DNA of 64,000 bases from Microbacterium endophyticum. Lineage in GTDB: Bacteria > Actinomycetota > Actinomycetes > Actinomycetales > Microbacteriaceae. Below the pieces are notes generated by a model. It was given only the letters and a program-made list of their open reading frames with translations. It had not been told where the DNA came from and did no database searches. The position numbers were made by a program, and so were the translations under genes. Shown here in pieces: positions 52,992-61,214 of the stretch (position 1 is its first letter; every line of letters begins with the position of its first letter). The stretch lies in the NCBI RefSeq assembly GCF_011047135.1, contig NZ_CP049255.1, forward strand, positions 2,046,001 to 2,110,000, written 5' to 3'.

Positions 52992-54110
52992 ATGAGTGAA
53001 AACAAGGCCGCCTGGCTGGGCGACAAGTATGCCGATCTGAAGGTTGGACCGGCACCGGTTCCGGTGGCGGGTCACGGTGAACTTGTCGTCCGCAATCGCG
53101 CCATCGCAGTGAACCCACTCGACGCTGTCAAGCAGACCACGGGCAACATGATGTATTCGTGGCTTCCTTACCCGTCAGTGCTGGGAGAGGACCTGTCGGG
53201 TGAAGTGGTGGAAGTTGGGTCGGGCGTTACTGGATTCACAATCGGCGATCGGGTGCTCGCTTATGCCGTGGGCATGGAGAAATCTCGCAACTCCGCGGCC
53301 GAAGGTGCTTTCCAGAACTACACGGTGGTGCTGGCGAAGCTTACGTCTGCGATTCCCGACGACCTGACGCACGAGCAAGCAGCGGTGTTGCCGTTGGCGC
53401 TGTCTACCGCGGCTTCAGCGCTGTTTCAACGCAACCAGCTCGGGTTGCAGCATCCTTCTGTTGATGCGATGCCTACGGGAAAAACTGTGCTTGTTTGGGG
53501 AGGTTCAACGAGCGTTGGGAGCAATGCGATTCAGCTCGCGGTCGCGGCGGGCTACGACGTGATCACTACTGCCTCACCAAAGAACCACGATTACGTGCGG
53601 GGCCTTGGCGCCAGCCAGGTATTCGACTACTCCAGTGACACGGCCGTTGATGATCTGGTCGCAGCGCTCGCAGGCGCTGAATTCGCGGGGGCCCTGGCGG
53701 TCGGCACGGGTTCGGCGGAGCCAACCGTCGCTGTCGCCTCGCGCGTCGACGGTCGACGGAGGGTCGTGCTTGCCAGCCCATCGGTGTCTCTCGGTGACTT
53801 CCCTCGCGGCGGCGGCATGAATAGCATCACGATTCGCATGCTCTCCCGCCTGGTGTGGACGAACGTGGCGCTCCAGGTGCGCGCACGATTGCTCGGTGTG
53901 AAGGCCGGGTTCGTGTGGGGCAGCTCGCTGATGAATAACGAGGTCGCGCCTGCTGTCTTCCGGGACTTCCTGCCTCTCGCCCTTGCCGAGGGGCGCTATG
54001 TCGCGGCGCCTCCGGCACGTGTTGTAGGCCACGGGCTTGCCAGCGTGCAGTCGGCCATTGATGCACTACGTGAGGGCGTTTCGGCCCAAAAGCTGGTCGT
54101 CAGCCTCTAG
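52992..54110 (+). CDS. Zinc-independent alcohol dehydrogenase/quinone reductase-like (MDR) protein
   Basis: 372 residues from ATG 52992; an earlier in-frame codon lies inside the operator. GHGELVVRNRAIAVNPLDAV (core RNRAIAVNPLDA) and VLGEDLSGEVVEVGSGVTGF (core GEDLSGEVVEVGSG) form the MDR catalytic domain. The cofactor domain has VLVWGGSTSVGSNAIQLAVA (core GGSTSVGSNAIQLA, residues about 171-184), with Ser-Thr-Ser in the glycine-rich loop. No catalytic or structural zinc cysteines are seen, which separates it from true alcohol dehydrogenases. Expression is probably induced when the TetR neighbour binds an electrophile or other ligand. Confidence 0.82.
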   Translation: MSENKAAWLGDKYADLKVGPAPVPVAGHGELVVRNRAIAVNPLDAVKQTTGNMMYSWLPYPSVLGEDLSGEVVEVGSGVTGFTIGDRVLAYAVGMEKSRNSAAEGAFQNYTVVLAKLTSAIPDDLTHEQAAVLPLALSTAASALFQRNQLGLQHPSVDAMPTGKTVLVWGGSTSVGSNAIQLAVAAGYDVITTASPKNHDYVRGLGASQVFDYSSDTAVDDLVAALAGAEFAGALAVGTGSAEPTVAVASRVDGRRRVVLASPSVSLGDFPRGGGMNSITIRMLSRLVWTNVALQVRARLLGVKAGFVWGSSLMNNEVAPAVFRDFLPLALAEGRYVAAPPARVVGHGLASVQSAIDALREGVSAQKLVVSL

Positions 54111-54170
54111 CGATGGTCGTTCGTCTGGTGTGTGAGACGAGAGATTCAGTTCTTGTGACATTCTTTTCGC

Positions 54171-54755
54171 GTGGCCAACGACATCACGCTTGCTCCCGGC
54201 GAAGAGATCGTATGGACAGGACGCCCTGATCCCTCGCTTCATTTCACGCGCACGGACGTCTTTTTCATCCCGTTCAGCTTCTTATGGGTGGGTTTCGCGA
54301 TTTTCTGGACGCTTAGCGTCTCCAGATCGACAGCACCACCATTCGTTATCGTGTTCGGGCTTTTCTTCGTCGCTTTTGGCGTCTATATATCGGTGGGCCG
54401 GTTCTTCGTGAAAGCATTTACGAAACGGCGGACGCGTTATTACCTCACCACTGAGCGTGCGGTTGTCGTTGGGCCTCGCTCGACAGATTCCATTGCCTTG
54501 GCGCCAGGTATGGGGCGTTCGAAAACTGTGAACCGGTTCCGAATGGACGTGAGCTTCGATCTACCGGGTGACCGGCCTGCTCGAATGCGGACAAATTCCG
54601 GCCTCGGTGTGTACGCGAATAGCGGTCTCGAGTTCTTCGCGGCCTTGGGGCCTGGCCTTCCTGTCGCCTTTTACGATGTGCGCGACGTCGACGGTCTCGA
54701 GCACGCACTTCGGCATGCTTTCGCCAACACGAGGGGTGCAGCTGCCGGTAGGTAG
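54171..54755 (+). CDS. Membrane protein with PH-like domain, function unknown
   Basis: 194 residues from GTG 54171; CATTCT lies six bases before it and there is no ribosome site. The first 20 residues (LAPGEEIVWTGRPDPSLHFT, core GEEIVWTGRPDP) are the opening seen in bacterial PH-like membrane proteins. Two helices follow at about 29-50 and 57-80, then KRRTRYYLTTERAVVVG (core YYLTTERAVV) begins a beta-rich cytoplasmic domain. No known catalytic residues. A general membrane-associated protein of unknown role. Confidence 0.7.
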   Translation: MANDITLAPGEEIVWTGRPDPSLHFTRTDVFFIPFSFLWVGFAIFWTLSVSRSTAPPFVIVFGLFFVAFGVYISVGRFFVKAFTKRRTRYYLTTERAVVVGPRSTDSIALAPGMGRSKTVNRFRMDVSFDLPGDRPARMRTNSGLGVYANSGLEFFAALGPGLPVAFYDVRDVDGLEHALRHAFANTRGAAAGR

Positions 54756-54832
54756 GGCTTTCATAGCCGCGAACTCAGGCCGCTAGCTGTGACGAAGGAT
54801 GCTGTTCGGTCGGCACCGCTGGATCGAACGCG

Positions 54833-54973
54833 CTACACCGGCTCGGTGGTGCGGATCAGACCGCAGTTCACGCATGACCAGGCCACAAGAAACCGCTCAT
54901 CGTCGAGGATCTCGAACTTGAGGACATCGCCGCAGGTGGGGCAGAGCCGCGGATCTGACACATGCGCCCTCAC
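54833..54973 (-). CDS. 46-residue zinc-ribbon protein coupled to cydC
   Basis: Short gene found by reading the minus strand past the cydC stop. GTG 54973 overlaps that stop (GTGA) and the frame runs 46 codons to TAG. It has two Cys pairs, LCPTCGDVLKFEILDDERFL (Cys11, Cys14) and AWSCVNCGLIRT (Cys34, Cys37), a C-x2-C-x19-C-x2-C zinc ribbon with four beta-strand-like stretches. Nothing else is encoded in 54756-54970. Translational coupling and the intact Cys pairs support a real protein. Function unknown; it could be a small regulator or a chaperone-like partner, but nothing ties it to the cytochrome beyond position. Confidence 0.65.
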   Translation of the reverse strand: MRAHVSDPRLCPTCGDVLKFEILDDERFLVAWSCVNCGLIRTTEPV

Positions 54974-56775
54974 GCAATGCGTCCGGCGACGAGGCGCACA
55001 GAGCGATCGACGAGCCCTGCGGGTACTGCCACGTGGGAGATGATCACGACTGCGTGGTCGCGGTCGACGGCGCCGAGCATGTCGTGCAGCAGTGAGTCGG
55101 AGGCATCCGGGTCAACACCCGCTGTCGGCTCGTCGAGCACCAGCACGGGGAAGTTGGCCAGCAGCGCTCGGGCAAGAGCGATGCGTTGCGCTTGGCCACC
55201 AGAGACGAGCACACCGCGTTCGCCGAGGGCTGCGTCGAGTCCACCGCGTTCGTGTGCCCATGAAGAGAGCCCGACGCGGTCGAGTACCGTCCAGAGGTCG
55301 GCATCTGACGCGGAATCGTGGGCGAAAATGAGGTTTTGGCGCAGCGACTCATCGAAGAGGTAGGGGTCTTGTTCGCAGAGTCCGATAGTTCGCCGCAGCT
55401 CGTCGTCGCTGATGTCGCGCGCTTCGATGTCGCCGATGCGAAATGACCCGGTGTAGTCCAAGAAGCGCACAAGCACGTGCGCGAGCGTTGTCTTGCCTGC
55501 GCCACTCGGTCCCGTGATGAGCACACGCTCGCCGGGAGCGATGTTCAGATCGACGTCGTTGAGGGTTCCCGCGTCATCGACGGATGCCGCAGCCTCACCG
55601 CCGCGCTTCGGCCACCGTGCGGCGAGCCCGACGAGCTCGATCCCGGTGTCGCCGATGCGGGCGCTGGCGGCGGCGCCATCGGTTCGGATGCTGCCGAGGG
55701 GTCGCAACATGCCGCTATCGCCCGAATCGACGCCCTCATTGCGGCGTGTTGCGACCCCTCGCGAGGGTGTCTCGGATGCGGGCGCGGGGAGTTCGGCGGG
55801 AATCTCGGCGGGGACCGTCTCGGCGATGCGGGTCGCGGCACCGCGCACTTCACGAAGCGAAGCGAGCGCCAGCGGTACGGTGCCGAAGACTTCAAACACC
55901 GCCATAGGTAGGAGCACCACGACGGCGAGAGCGGGGCCCGTGAACCCGCCTTCGCCGAGCCCCGGGAGCGCGGCAAATAGCGCGAGAAGTGAAGCGGCAC
56001 CGGCCAGAAGTGACACAGCGCCACTCGTGAGACCCTGTGCCGACGAGCGGCGGATGATGGCAGTGCGGAGGGCTTCATCGGCTCGGCGCACGCGGCTGGC
56101 CGCGGCATCCGTTGCGCTGTAGGCGGTGAGCACATCGAGAGCGGTCAGCTCGTCGACAAGTGCATCGGAGAGCTGCGACCGCAAGGGAGCGATGGCGCGC
56201 TCGGCGCGTGCGCCGGCAGCCCAGCCGACCCAGACGGCGAGGGCGAACGCGACAACGAGGCAGATTGCGAGCACCCCGGCGGCAGGCGGAGAGAGGAACG
56301 CGACGAAGATGACGCTCGCGAACGCGGCGAGCCCGGCGGTGACGAGCGGCATCACAACCCGGAGCGGCAGGTTTTGCAGCTCGTCAACGTCATCGACGAG
56401 ATTCGAAAGCAGCGCGCCGCGGCGCGTGCGGCCGAGTCCGTTGGGCGCGAGAGGAACGAGTCGACGAACAAGACTCGACCTCACATCGGCGAGCTGAGTG
56501 AGGGTGGCGTCGTGGCCCCAGAGGCGCTCGAGATACCGGAACACGCCGCGGCTGAGGGCGAACGCGCGTACTGCTACGACAACGGCCGAGATGTACAACA
56601 CGGCGGGTTGCTCGGCCGCGCGGGTGATGAGCCATGCGCTCGCCGCGAGCAACGCAACGGCGCTGATAGCGGTGCCGAATGCTGCCGCGAGCGCGGGCCA
56701 GAATTGGCGAATCGGTGGTTGGGCTGCGCGAAGAACCTCGCGGCTGCGCTGCTCGAGCTCGGTCGACACACTCAC
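54970..56775 (-). CDS. cydC: Heterodimeric thiol ABC exporter subunit CydC
   Basis: 601 residues from GTG 56775, which overlaps the cydD stop (GTGA). Six transmembrane helices occupy about 20-310 (FWPALAAAFGTAISAVALLA is helix 1), and the ABC domain about 390-601 has GPSGAGKTT, IGLCEQDPYLFDESLRQN (core CEQDPYLFDESL), VSGGQAQRIALARALL (core SGGQAQR) and VLVLDEPTAGVD. With CydD it exports glutathione/cysteine-like thiols needed to assemble cytochrome bd. The linker between the two domains contains a palindromic element (55692-55767) coding SRGVATRRNEGVDSGDSGML, core SRGVATRRNEG. A zinc-ribbon gene overlaps its end. Confidence 0.9.
   Translation of the reverse strand: MSVSTELEQRSREVLRAAQPPIRQFWPALAAAFGTAISAVALLAASAWLITRAAEQPAVLYISAVVVAVRAFALSRGVFRYLERLWGHDATLTQLADVRSSLVRRLVPLAPNGLGRTRRGALLSNLVDDVDELQNLPLRVVMPLVTAGLAAFASVIFVAFLSPPAAGVLAICLVVAFALAVWVGWAAGARAERAIAPLRSQLSDALVDELTALDVLTAYSATDAAASRVRRADEALRTAIIRRSSAQGLTSGAVSLLAGAASLLALFAALPGLGEGGFTGPALAVVVLLPMAVFEVFGTVPLALASLREVRGAATRIAETVPAEIPAELPAPASETPSRGVATRRNEGVDSGDSGMLRPLGSIRTDGAAASARIGDTGIELVGLAARWPKRGGEAAASVDDAGTLNDVDLNIAPGERVLITGPSGAGKTTLAHVLVRFLDYTGSFRIGDIEARDISDDELRRTIGLCEQDPYLFDESLRQNLIFAHDSASDADLWTVLDRVGLSSWAHERGGLDAALGERGVLVSGGQAQRIALARALLANFPVLVLDEPTAGVDPDASDSLLHDMLGAVDRDHAVVIISHVAVPAGLVDRSVRLVAGRIA
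55692..55767. repeat. 76-base palindromic element inside cydC
   Basis: Arms: GAGGGGTCGCAACATGCC (within 55696-55713) and its near-complement ending at 55761, 20 of 21 bases paired over 55695-55715 and 55741-55761, with a 25-base loop. One end is TGCCGAGGGG, the other CCCTCGCGAGGG on the complementary strand. Copy two lies in cydD (57427-57502) in the opposite orientation. It is translated in frame as part of the domain linker. Confidence 0.85.
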
Positions 56776-58547
56776 ACCGGCACCTCCAACGGTGCGAGGC
56801 GAACGATGCGATCCGCAATCACACGAGAACTGGTGCGATGAGAAATAAGGATGACGGCGGCCCCCGTGTTTGCTTCGGCTCGAAGCTGTGCCCACAGCGC
56901 CGCCTCGGTCTCGGAATCGAGTGCGCTCGAAGGCTCATCGAGCAGCAGAACACGTGCACTCGTCGAGCGAAGTCGGTAGAGCGCACGGGCTACAGCAACG
57001 CGCTGGGCTTCGCCGCCCGAGAGCCCCGAACCACCGGCGCCGAGCTCGAGATCCGTGGGGATGTCGCCGGCCGACGCATCGCGGAGGCACCTCTCGACGA
57101 GCTCGGTATCGGGTGCTGAATCGCCGAGTGCGACATTGACGGCAACCGTGCCAGAGATGAGACCGGGCCGCTGGCCAGCCCACGCGAGCTCATCGCGAGC
57201 CGCCGCTACAGCGACGCCCTCGACGAGCAGTTCGCCCTCGAACGTAGCAAAGCCGAGGAGAGCTGCCGCGATGCTCGACTTGCCCGCCCCGCTTTGGCCC
57301 TCGATGAGAACGAGTTCTTGCGCCGCGACGGCGAGGTCGACGGCCGGGAGTGAGCGGTCGCCGCGGGCCACCCGCATCCCGCGCACCTCGATGATTGGTG
57401 TGGCGCTGTGCGAACCCGCCGAAACCCCCTCGCGAGGGGTCGCAACATGCCGTAATGGCGATGCCGACGACGGTGGGAACGGCGTGTTGCGACCCTTCGG
57501 CAAATCTGCGGCGGCTGACGCGGCAGCGGGGGCGGCGGCAGCGGGGAGGGCTGCGGCGTCGTCGAGCACGCTGAAGATCTCGTCGGTGGCGGCGACGCCC
57601 TCGGACGCCGCGTGAAATTGCACCCCGACTTGGCGTAGCGGCAGATAGGCCTCGGGGGCGAGCAGAAGGATGAACAGGCCGACGGTCAACGAAATGTCGC
57701 CGCTGAGGAGCCGGAAACCGATCGTCACGGCGATGATGGCTACCGAAATCGACGCCAAGAACTCGAGCGCGAATCCCGAGAGGAAAGACACGCGCAGCAC
57801 GGTCATCGTCTCCCGCTTGTAGCCGCGGGTGACGGTATCGATCGATGATGCCGCCCGCTCGGCTCTGCCGAAGATCTTCAGGGTACTAAGGCCCCCGACG
57901 GTGTCGGCAAAGCGTGAAGCCAACGTCCGCAGAGTGTCGAACTGTCGCTTTTGCACGCCGCGGGTGGCCAGACCGATCAAGATCATGAAGATCGGAATCA
58001 GCGGCATCGTCACGATCACCGTGATGCCCGCGACCAGGTCAGACCCCAAGATCGCGATGGTCACGATGGGCATGGTGATGGCTGTTGCAATCAGCTGGGG
58101 CAGGTAGCGCCCGAAATATGCGTCGAGCGCTTCGAGGCCGTGCCCGGACGTCACGGCGAGTGCGGCACCGTTTCGGCGCGCAAGCCATGCTGGACCCAGT
58201 TTTTCGACGGCTGCGATAAGCGCCTGGCGCAGCTGCAGCGACGCTTTCGCCGCGCCTGTGGCTGAGGTGCGTTCGGATGCCGCGATCAGCAGTCCGCGAA
58301 GCAGGGCAAGCCCGAGCGCTCCCGCCGCGTAAGGGATGAGCTCGTCAATGGGCGCACCCTCGACGGCACCCACGAGAGCTTTCGTGAGGAGCCAGGCGAA
58401 CCCGAGAATGATCCCGGTCTGGGCGAGGACCGTCGCCGCGGTGACGGCGAAGAACCCTCGCGACGCCCTGCTGTAGCGCACAAGCCGAGGATCTACGGGG
58501 CTGGCCCTCGTTCGAGTCGCTGGCCCGGCCCCGTCGCGTGATGGCAT
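56772..58547 (-). CDS. cydD: Heterodimeric thiol ABC exporter subunit CydD
   Basis: 591 residues from ATG 58547. TTG 58565, overlapping the cydB stop as TTGA, is an alternative that adds six residues. Six helices (about 25-300; FFAVTAATVLAQTGIILGFA) precede an ABC domain from about 385 with GQSGAGKSS, AWAGQRPGLISGTVAVN (core GQRPGLISG), LSGGEAQRVAVARALY (core SGGEAQR) and VLLLDEPSSALD. It forms the exporter with CydC and its stop overlaps cydC. The Ala/Pro-rich linker carries the second copy of the palindromic element (57427-57502), here read in a different frame as LPKGRNTPF...RHVATPREG. Confidence 0.9.
   Translation of the reverse strand: MPSRDGAGPATRTRASPVDPRLVRYSRASRGFFAVTAATVLAQTGIILGFAWLLTKALVGAVEGAPIDELIPYAAGALGLALLRGLLIAASERTSATGAAKASLQLRQALIAAVEKLGPAWLARRNGAALAVTSGHGLEALDAYFGRYLPQLIATAITMPIVTIAILGSDLVAGITVIVTMPLIPIFMILIGLATRGVQKRQFDTLRTLASRFADTVGGLSTLKIFGRAERAASSIDTVTRGYKRETMTVLRVSFLSGFALEFLASISVAIIAVTIGFRLLSGDISLTVGLFILLLAPEAYLPLRQVGVQFHAASEGVAATDEIFSVLDDAAALPAAAAPAAASAAADLPKGRNTPFPPSSASPLRHVATPREGVSAGSHSATPIIEVRGMRVARGDRSLPAVDLAVAAQELVLIEGQSGAGKSSIAAALLGFATFEGELLVEGVAVAAARDELAWAGQRPGLISGTVAVNVALGDSAPDTELVERCLRDASAGDIPTDLELGAGGSGLSGGEAQRVAVARALYRLRSTSARVLLLDEPSSALDSETEAALWAQLRAEANTGAAVILISHRTSSRVIADRIVRLAPLEVPV
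57427..57502. repeat. 76-base palindromic element inside cydD
   Basis: Second copy, inverted relative to that in cydC. Arms GAGGGGTCGCAACATGCCG (57434-57452) and CGGCGTGTTGCGACCC (57480-57495) pair at 18 of 20 positions over 57433-57452 and 57480-57499, loop 27 bases. After turning it over, the left 23 bases match the cydC copy at 21 positions and the right 26 at 25, whereas the loop matches at only 13 of 27. Confidence 0.85.
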
Positions 58548-58561
58548 CTTTCGATCTTGCC

Positions 58562-59593
58562 TCAATGAACTTCAGCTGCGGCGCGCTCGATGCGGCTGCG
58601 GGTCACACGCTTACGGAATACCCAGTAAGTCCATCCCTGATACAGCAAGACGAGGGGAAGGAAGATGAGGGCTGCCCACGACATAATCGTGAGCGTGTAG
58701 TCGGTGCTTGAGGCGTTCTCGATAGTCAGGTTGAATGCCGGGTCTGTCGACGAGGGCATGACGTTCGGAAAGAGCGAGAACCACAGTGTGAGAACTGCGA
58801 ACACGACGGTGAACGCGCCGAAGCCGAATGCCCAACCTTCGCGGTCGCGCAGATTCGCGACGACCGATGCGATCAGCAGTACTGCAGCAAGAAGCGCGCA
58901 CACGATTGCAAGTCCAACAAGCGGCGCGCCACCGCTCGAGGCGTTCATGATCGTCCATGCGAGGAAGACCGCCGCCACGATGACCGTGAGAACGCCTGAA
59001 CGCAGGGCGAGCTTTCGTGCATCTGTGTGCACTTGGCCGTCAGTTTTCAACGCGACGAAATACACGCCGTGCGTAAAGAACAACAGCAAAGTGGTGAGTC
59101 CGCCGAGCAGCCCGTAGGGATTCAGGAGGGTGAGGAATGATCCAGTGAACTCGTGGCTGGCATCGATCGGCACGCCCTGCACGATGTTGGCGAAGGCGAC
59201 ACCCCAGAGGAATGCCGGCACGGCCGAGCCGATGACGATCATGCGGTCGAAGTTGCGCTTCCACCGCACGCTGTCGTTCTGGTGGCGGTATTCGAACGAG
59301 ACGCCGCGGAGAATCAGCGAGAGCAGAATCAGGAGGAGTGCGAGGTAGAAGCCACTGAAGAGCGTGGCGTACCACTCGGGAAAGGCCGCGAACAAGCACG
59401 CACCCGCCACGATGACCCAGGTCTCGTTGAGGTCCCAGACGGGACCGATCGTGTTGATGATCTGGCGGCGGCTGACGTCGTTCTTTCCGAGGAACGGCAG
59501 CGACATGCCGACACCGAAGTCGAAGCCGTCGAGGACGAAGTAGCCGACGAACAGGACGCCGACGATGAAGAACCAGAGATATGCGAGATCCAT
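58562..59593 (-). CDS. cydB: Cytochrome bd ubiquinol/menaquinol oxidase subunit II
   Basis: 343 residues. MDLAYLWFFIVGVLFVGYFV is the standard start (core LAYLWFFIVGVLFVGY), DGFDFGVGMSLPFLGKND (core DGFDFGVGM) follows, then WDLNETWVIVAGACLFAAFP (core NETWVIVAGACLFAAFP) near residue 54. Eight to nine helices. It is the scaffold subunit that, with CydA, reduces oxygen to water at low oxygen tension with quinol. Twelve bases after cydA's stop; a GAGCAG stretch acts as weak ribosome site. Its stop region overlaps the possible TTG start of cydD. Confidence 0.95.
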   Translation of the reverse strand: MDLAYLWFFIVGVLFVGYFVLDGFDFGVGMSLPFLGKNDVSRRQIINTIGPVWDLNETWVIVAGACLFAAFPEWYATLFSGFYLALLLILLSLILRGVSFEYRHQNDSVRWKRNFDRMIVIGSAVPAFLWGVAFANIVQGVPIDASHEFTGSFLTLLNPYGLLGGLTTLLLFFTHGVYFVALKTDGQVHTDARKLALRSGVLTVIVAAVFLAWTIMNASSGGAPLVGLAIVCALLAAVLLIASVVANLRDREGWAFGFGAFTVVFAVLTLWFSLFPNVMPSSTDPAFNLTIENASSTDYTLTIMSWAALIFLPLVLLYQGWTYWVFRKRVTRSRIERAAAEVH

Positions 59594-59604
59594 GACTGCT
59601 GCTC

Positions 59605-61050
59605 CTAATAAATCGTCGTCGGGGTGTCTTCGAGCGCCGCAGGTGTTTCGGGCTCGCTTCCGGGCTCAGGCAGCGGATCGGGGCCCTTTTGAGCCGCTTT
59701 CATAATGAGCCGTATTTCGACCACCGCGAGGGCAGCGTAGATAGCGGTGAAGGCGATGAGGGAGATCAGCACAGTCCAGCCGGGCACGCTCGGTGATACC
59801 CCGTCTTCCGTGAGCATCAACCCGAACACGATCCACGGTTGTCGACCCATCTCAGTGAAGATCCATCCGACGAGGATGGCCAACAGCGATGCCGGCCATG
59901 CCCAGATAGCGGCGCGCCACATCCACTTGGCGGGCTGCTTCTTCGCCTTCTTGCGTGTGACCCACAGGCCGACGACGGCAACCAGCGCCGCAGTGCCGCC
60001 GAGGCCGATCATCCAGCGGAAGGCCCAGTATGTGACCCAAAGGGTCGGGGCGAAGTTGCCGTCGACCTGGTCCGCAAACTGCGGGAACAGCTCGGTCGTG
60101 TACTGCATGTTGAGGTCGTTGATTCCTTCGACGCATCCGTCCAGGGTGTGCGTCGACAAGAACGAGAGTAAGTAGGGGACGCGAATCGAGAACAGTTCGC
60201 TCGTACCGTCGGGCGTGCCCAGCGTGAAGATCGAGAACGAGGCATCCGCCCCGCACGATGTATCGAACATCGCCTCAGCTGCTGCCATTTTCATGGGCTG
60301 CGTTTGGACCATGACAAGGCTCAATTGGTCGCCAGAGATGGCAACTCCAGCGAATGCGACGATCATGCCCCAGAGTCCGTAGCGAAGCGCTGTGCGCATC
60401 ATGTCAACGTTCTGGTGGCGTAACAGGTGCCACGCGGCGATTGAGATGATGACGCCTGCAGTCATCATGAACGCCGCGAAAAGAGTGTGGGGGAGAGCTG
60501 CGAGCGCCACCGGGTTCGTGAGGACCGCGAGGAAATCGTTCATTTCGGCGCGCGTGCCGTCCGCTGACATCTCGTAGCCAACGGGGTTCTGCATGAACGC
60601 GTTGGCAGCGAGGATGAAGTAGGCCGAGAACCAGGCGCCGACGGTCGCTATCCAGATGCTGGCGAGGTGGAGACCCTTGGGGAGCTTGTCCCATCCGAAG
60701 ATCCAGAGTCCGATGAATGTGGCCTCGAAGAAGAAGGCCAGCAGTCCCTCGAAAGCAAGGGGTGCGCCGAACACATCACCGACAAAGCGGGAGTAGGACG
60801 ACCAGTTCATGCCGAACTGGAACTCCTGCACGATTCCTGTGACGACGCCCATGGCGAAGTTGATGAGGAAGATCTTGCCGAAGAAGCGAGTGAGGTGGAG
60901 CCACTTGAGATTGGCTGTGCGGAACCATGCCGTTTGGAAGATGGCGACGGTCAATGCCATTCCGAGCGTCAACGGCACGAACAAGAAGTGGTACAGCGTG
61001 GTCAGCCCGAACTGCCACCTCGCCAGTGCCAGCGGATCGAGAAAATCCAT
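59605..61050 (-). CDS. cydA: Cytochrome bd ubiquinol/menaquinol oxidase subunit I
   Basis: 481 residues from ATG 61050, with AAGGAA about six bases before it. LARWQFGLTTLYHFLFVPLT (core RWQFGLTTLYHFLFVP) holds His21, the expected haem b595 ligand. FEGLLAFFFEATFIGLW carries the two conserved Glu residues, and EMGRQPWIVFGLM (core GRQPW) sits near residue 394 after a short Q-loop, the form usual in actinobacteria. It is the haem-bearing, quinol-oxidising subunit. First gene of cydABDC plus the zinc-ribbon gene. Divergent from moaA across a 164-base gap with a FadR-like palindrome. Confidence 0.96.
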   Translation of the reverse strand: MDFLDPLALARWQFGLTTLYHFLFVPLTLGMALTVAIFQTAWFRTANLKWLHLTRFFGKIFLINFAMGVVTGIVQEFQFGMNWSSYSRFVGDVFGAPLAFEGLLAFFFEATFIGLWIFGWDKLPKGLHLASIWIATVGAWFSAYFILAANAFMQNPVGYEMSADGTRAEMNDFLAVLTNPVALAALPHTLFAAFMMTAGVIISIAAWHLLRHQNVDMMRTALRYGLWGMIVAFAGVAISGDQLSLVMVQTQPMKMAAAEAMFDTSCGADASFSIFTLGTPDGTSELFSIRVPYLLSFLSTHTLDGCVEGINDLNMQYTTELFPQFADQVDGNFAPTLWVTYWAFRWMIGLGGTAALVAVVGLWVTRKKAKKQPAKWMWRAAIWAWPASLLAILVGWIFTEMGRQPWIVFGLMLTEDGVSPSVPGWTVLISLIAFTAIYAALAVVEIRLIMKAAQKGPDPLPEPGSEPETPAALEDTPTTIY

Positions 61051-61078
61051 CAGTATTCCTTCCCCATCGCACCGAATT

Positions 61079-61188
61079 TTGATCAACGGTACTCAGGTCA
61101 CTCTCAGTGAAGCCATGCCCCGGACCGTGAATAATCCGATTCGATCTCTTTGTGGTCTGACCACATGCGTCCTGCACCAGGTTACTCT
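61079..61188 (+). promoter_or_regulatory. Divergent cydA-moaA control region with FadR/GntR-like operator
   Basis: TGTGGTC-T-GACCACA (61151-61165) is a perfect palindrome whose core TGGTCTGACCA equals the TGGTCnGACCA consensus of FadR-type GntR regulators. It is placed over the likely -35 of moaA, whose -10 may be TACTCT (61183-61188). Also seen are TCACT-CTC-AGTGA (61098-61110) and TTGATCAA (61079-61086) nearer cydA. Which regulator binds is unknown. Confidence 0.5.
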
Positions 61189-61214
61189 GAAATTGTGACG
61201 AGGAGCAACGGGCG

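Noticed and set aside
54789..55043. Plus-strand 84-codon open frame after the PH-like protein
   Set aside because: It lies opposite the zinc-ribbon gene and the cydC end and has no ribosome site or domain; the minus-strand zinc ribbon is the better reading.
61079..61086. FNR-type site TTGATCAA near cydA
   Set aside because: The FNR consensus needs a four-base spacer between the half-sites; this is just an eight-base palindrome. No Rex-like TTGTGAA-N4-TTCACAA site was found either.
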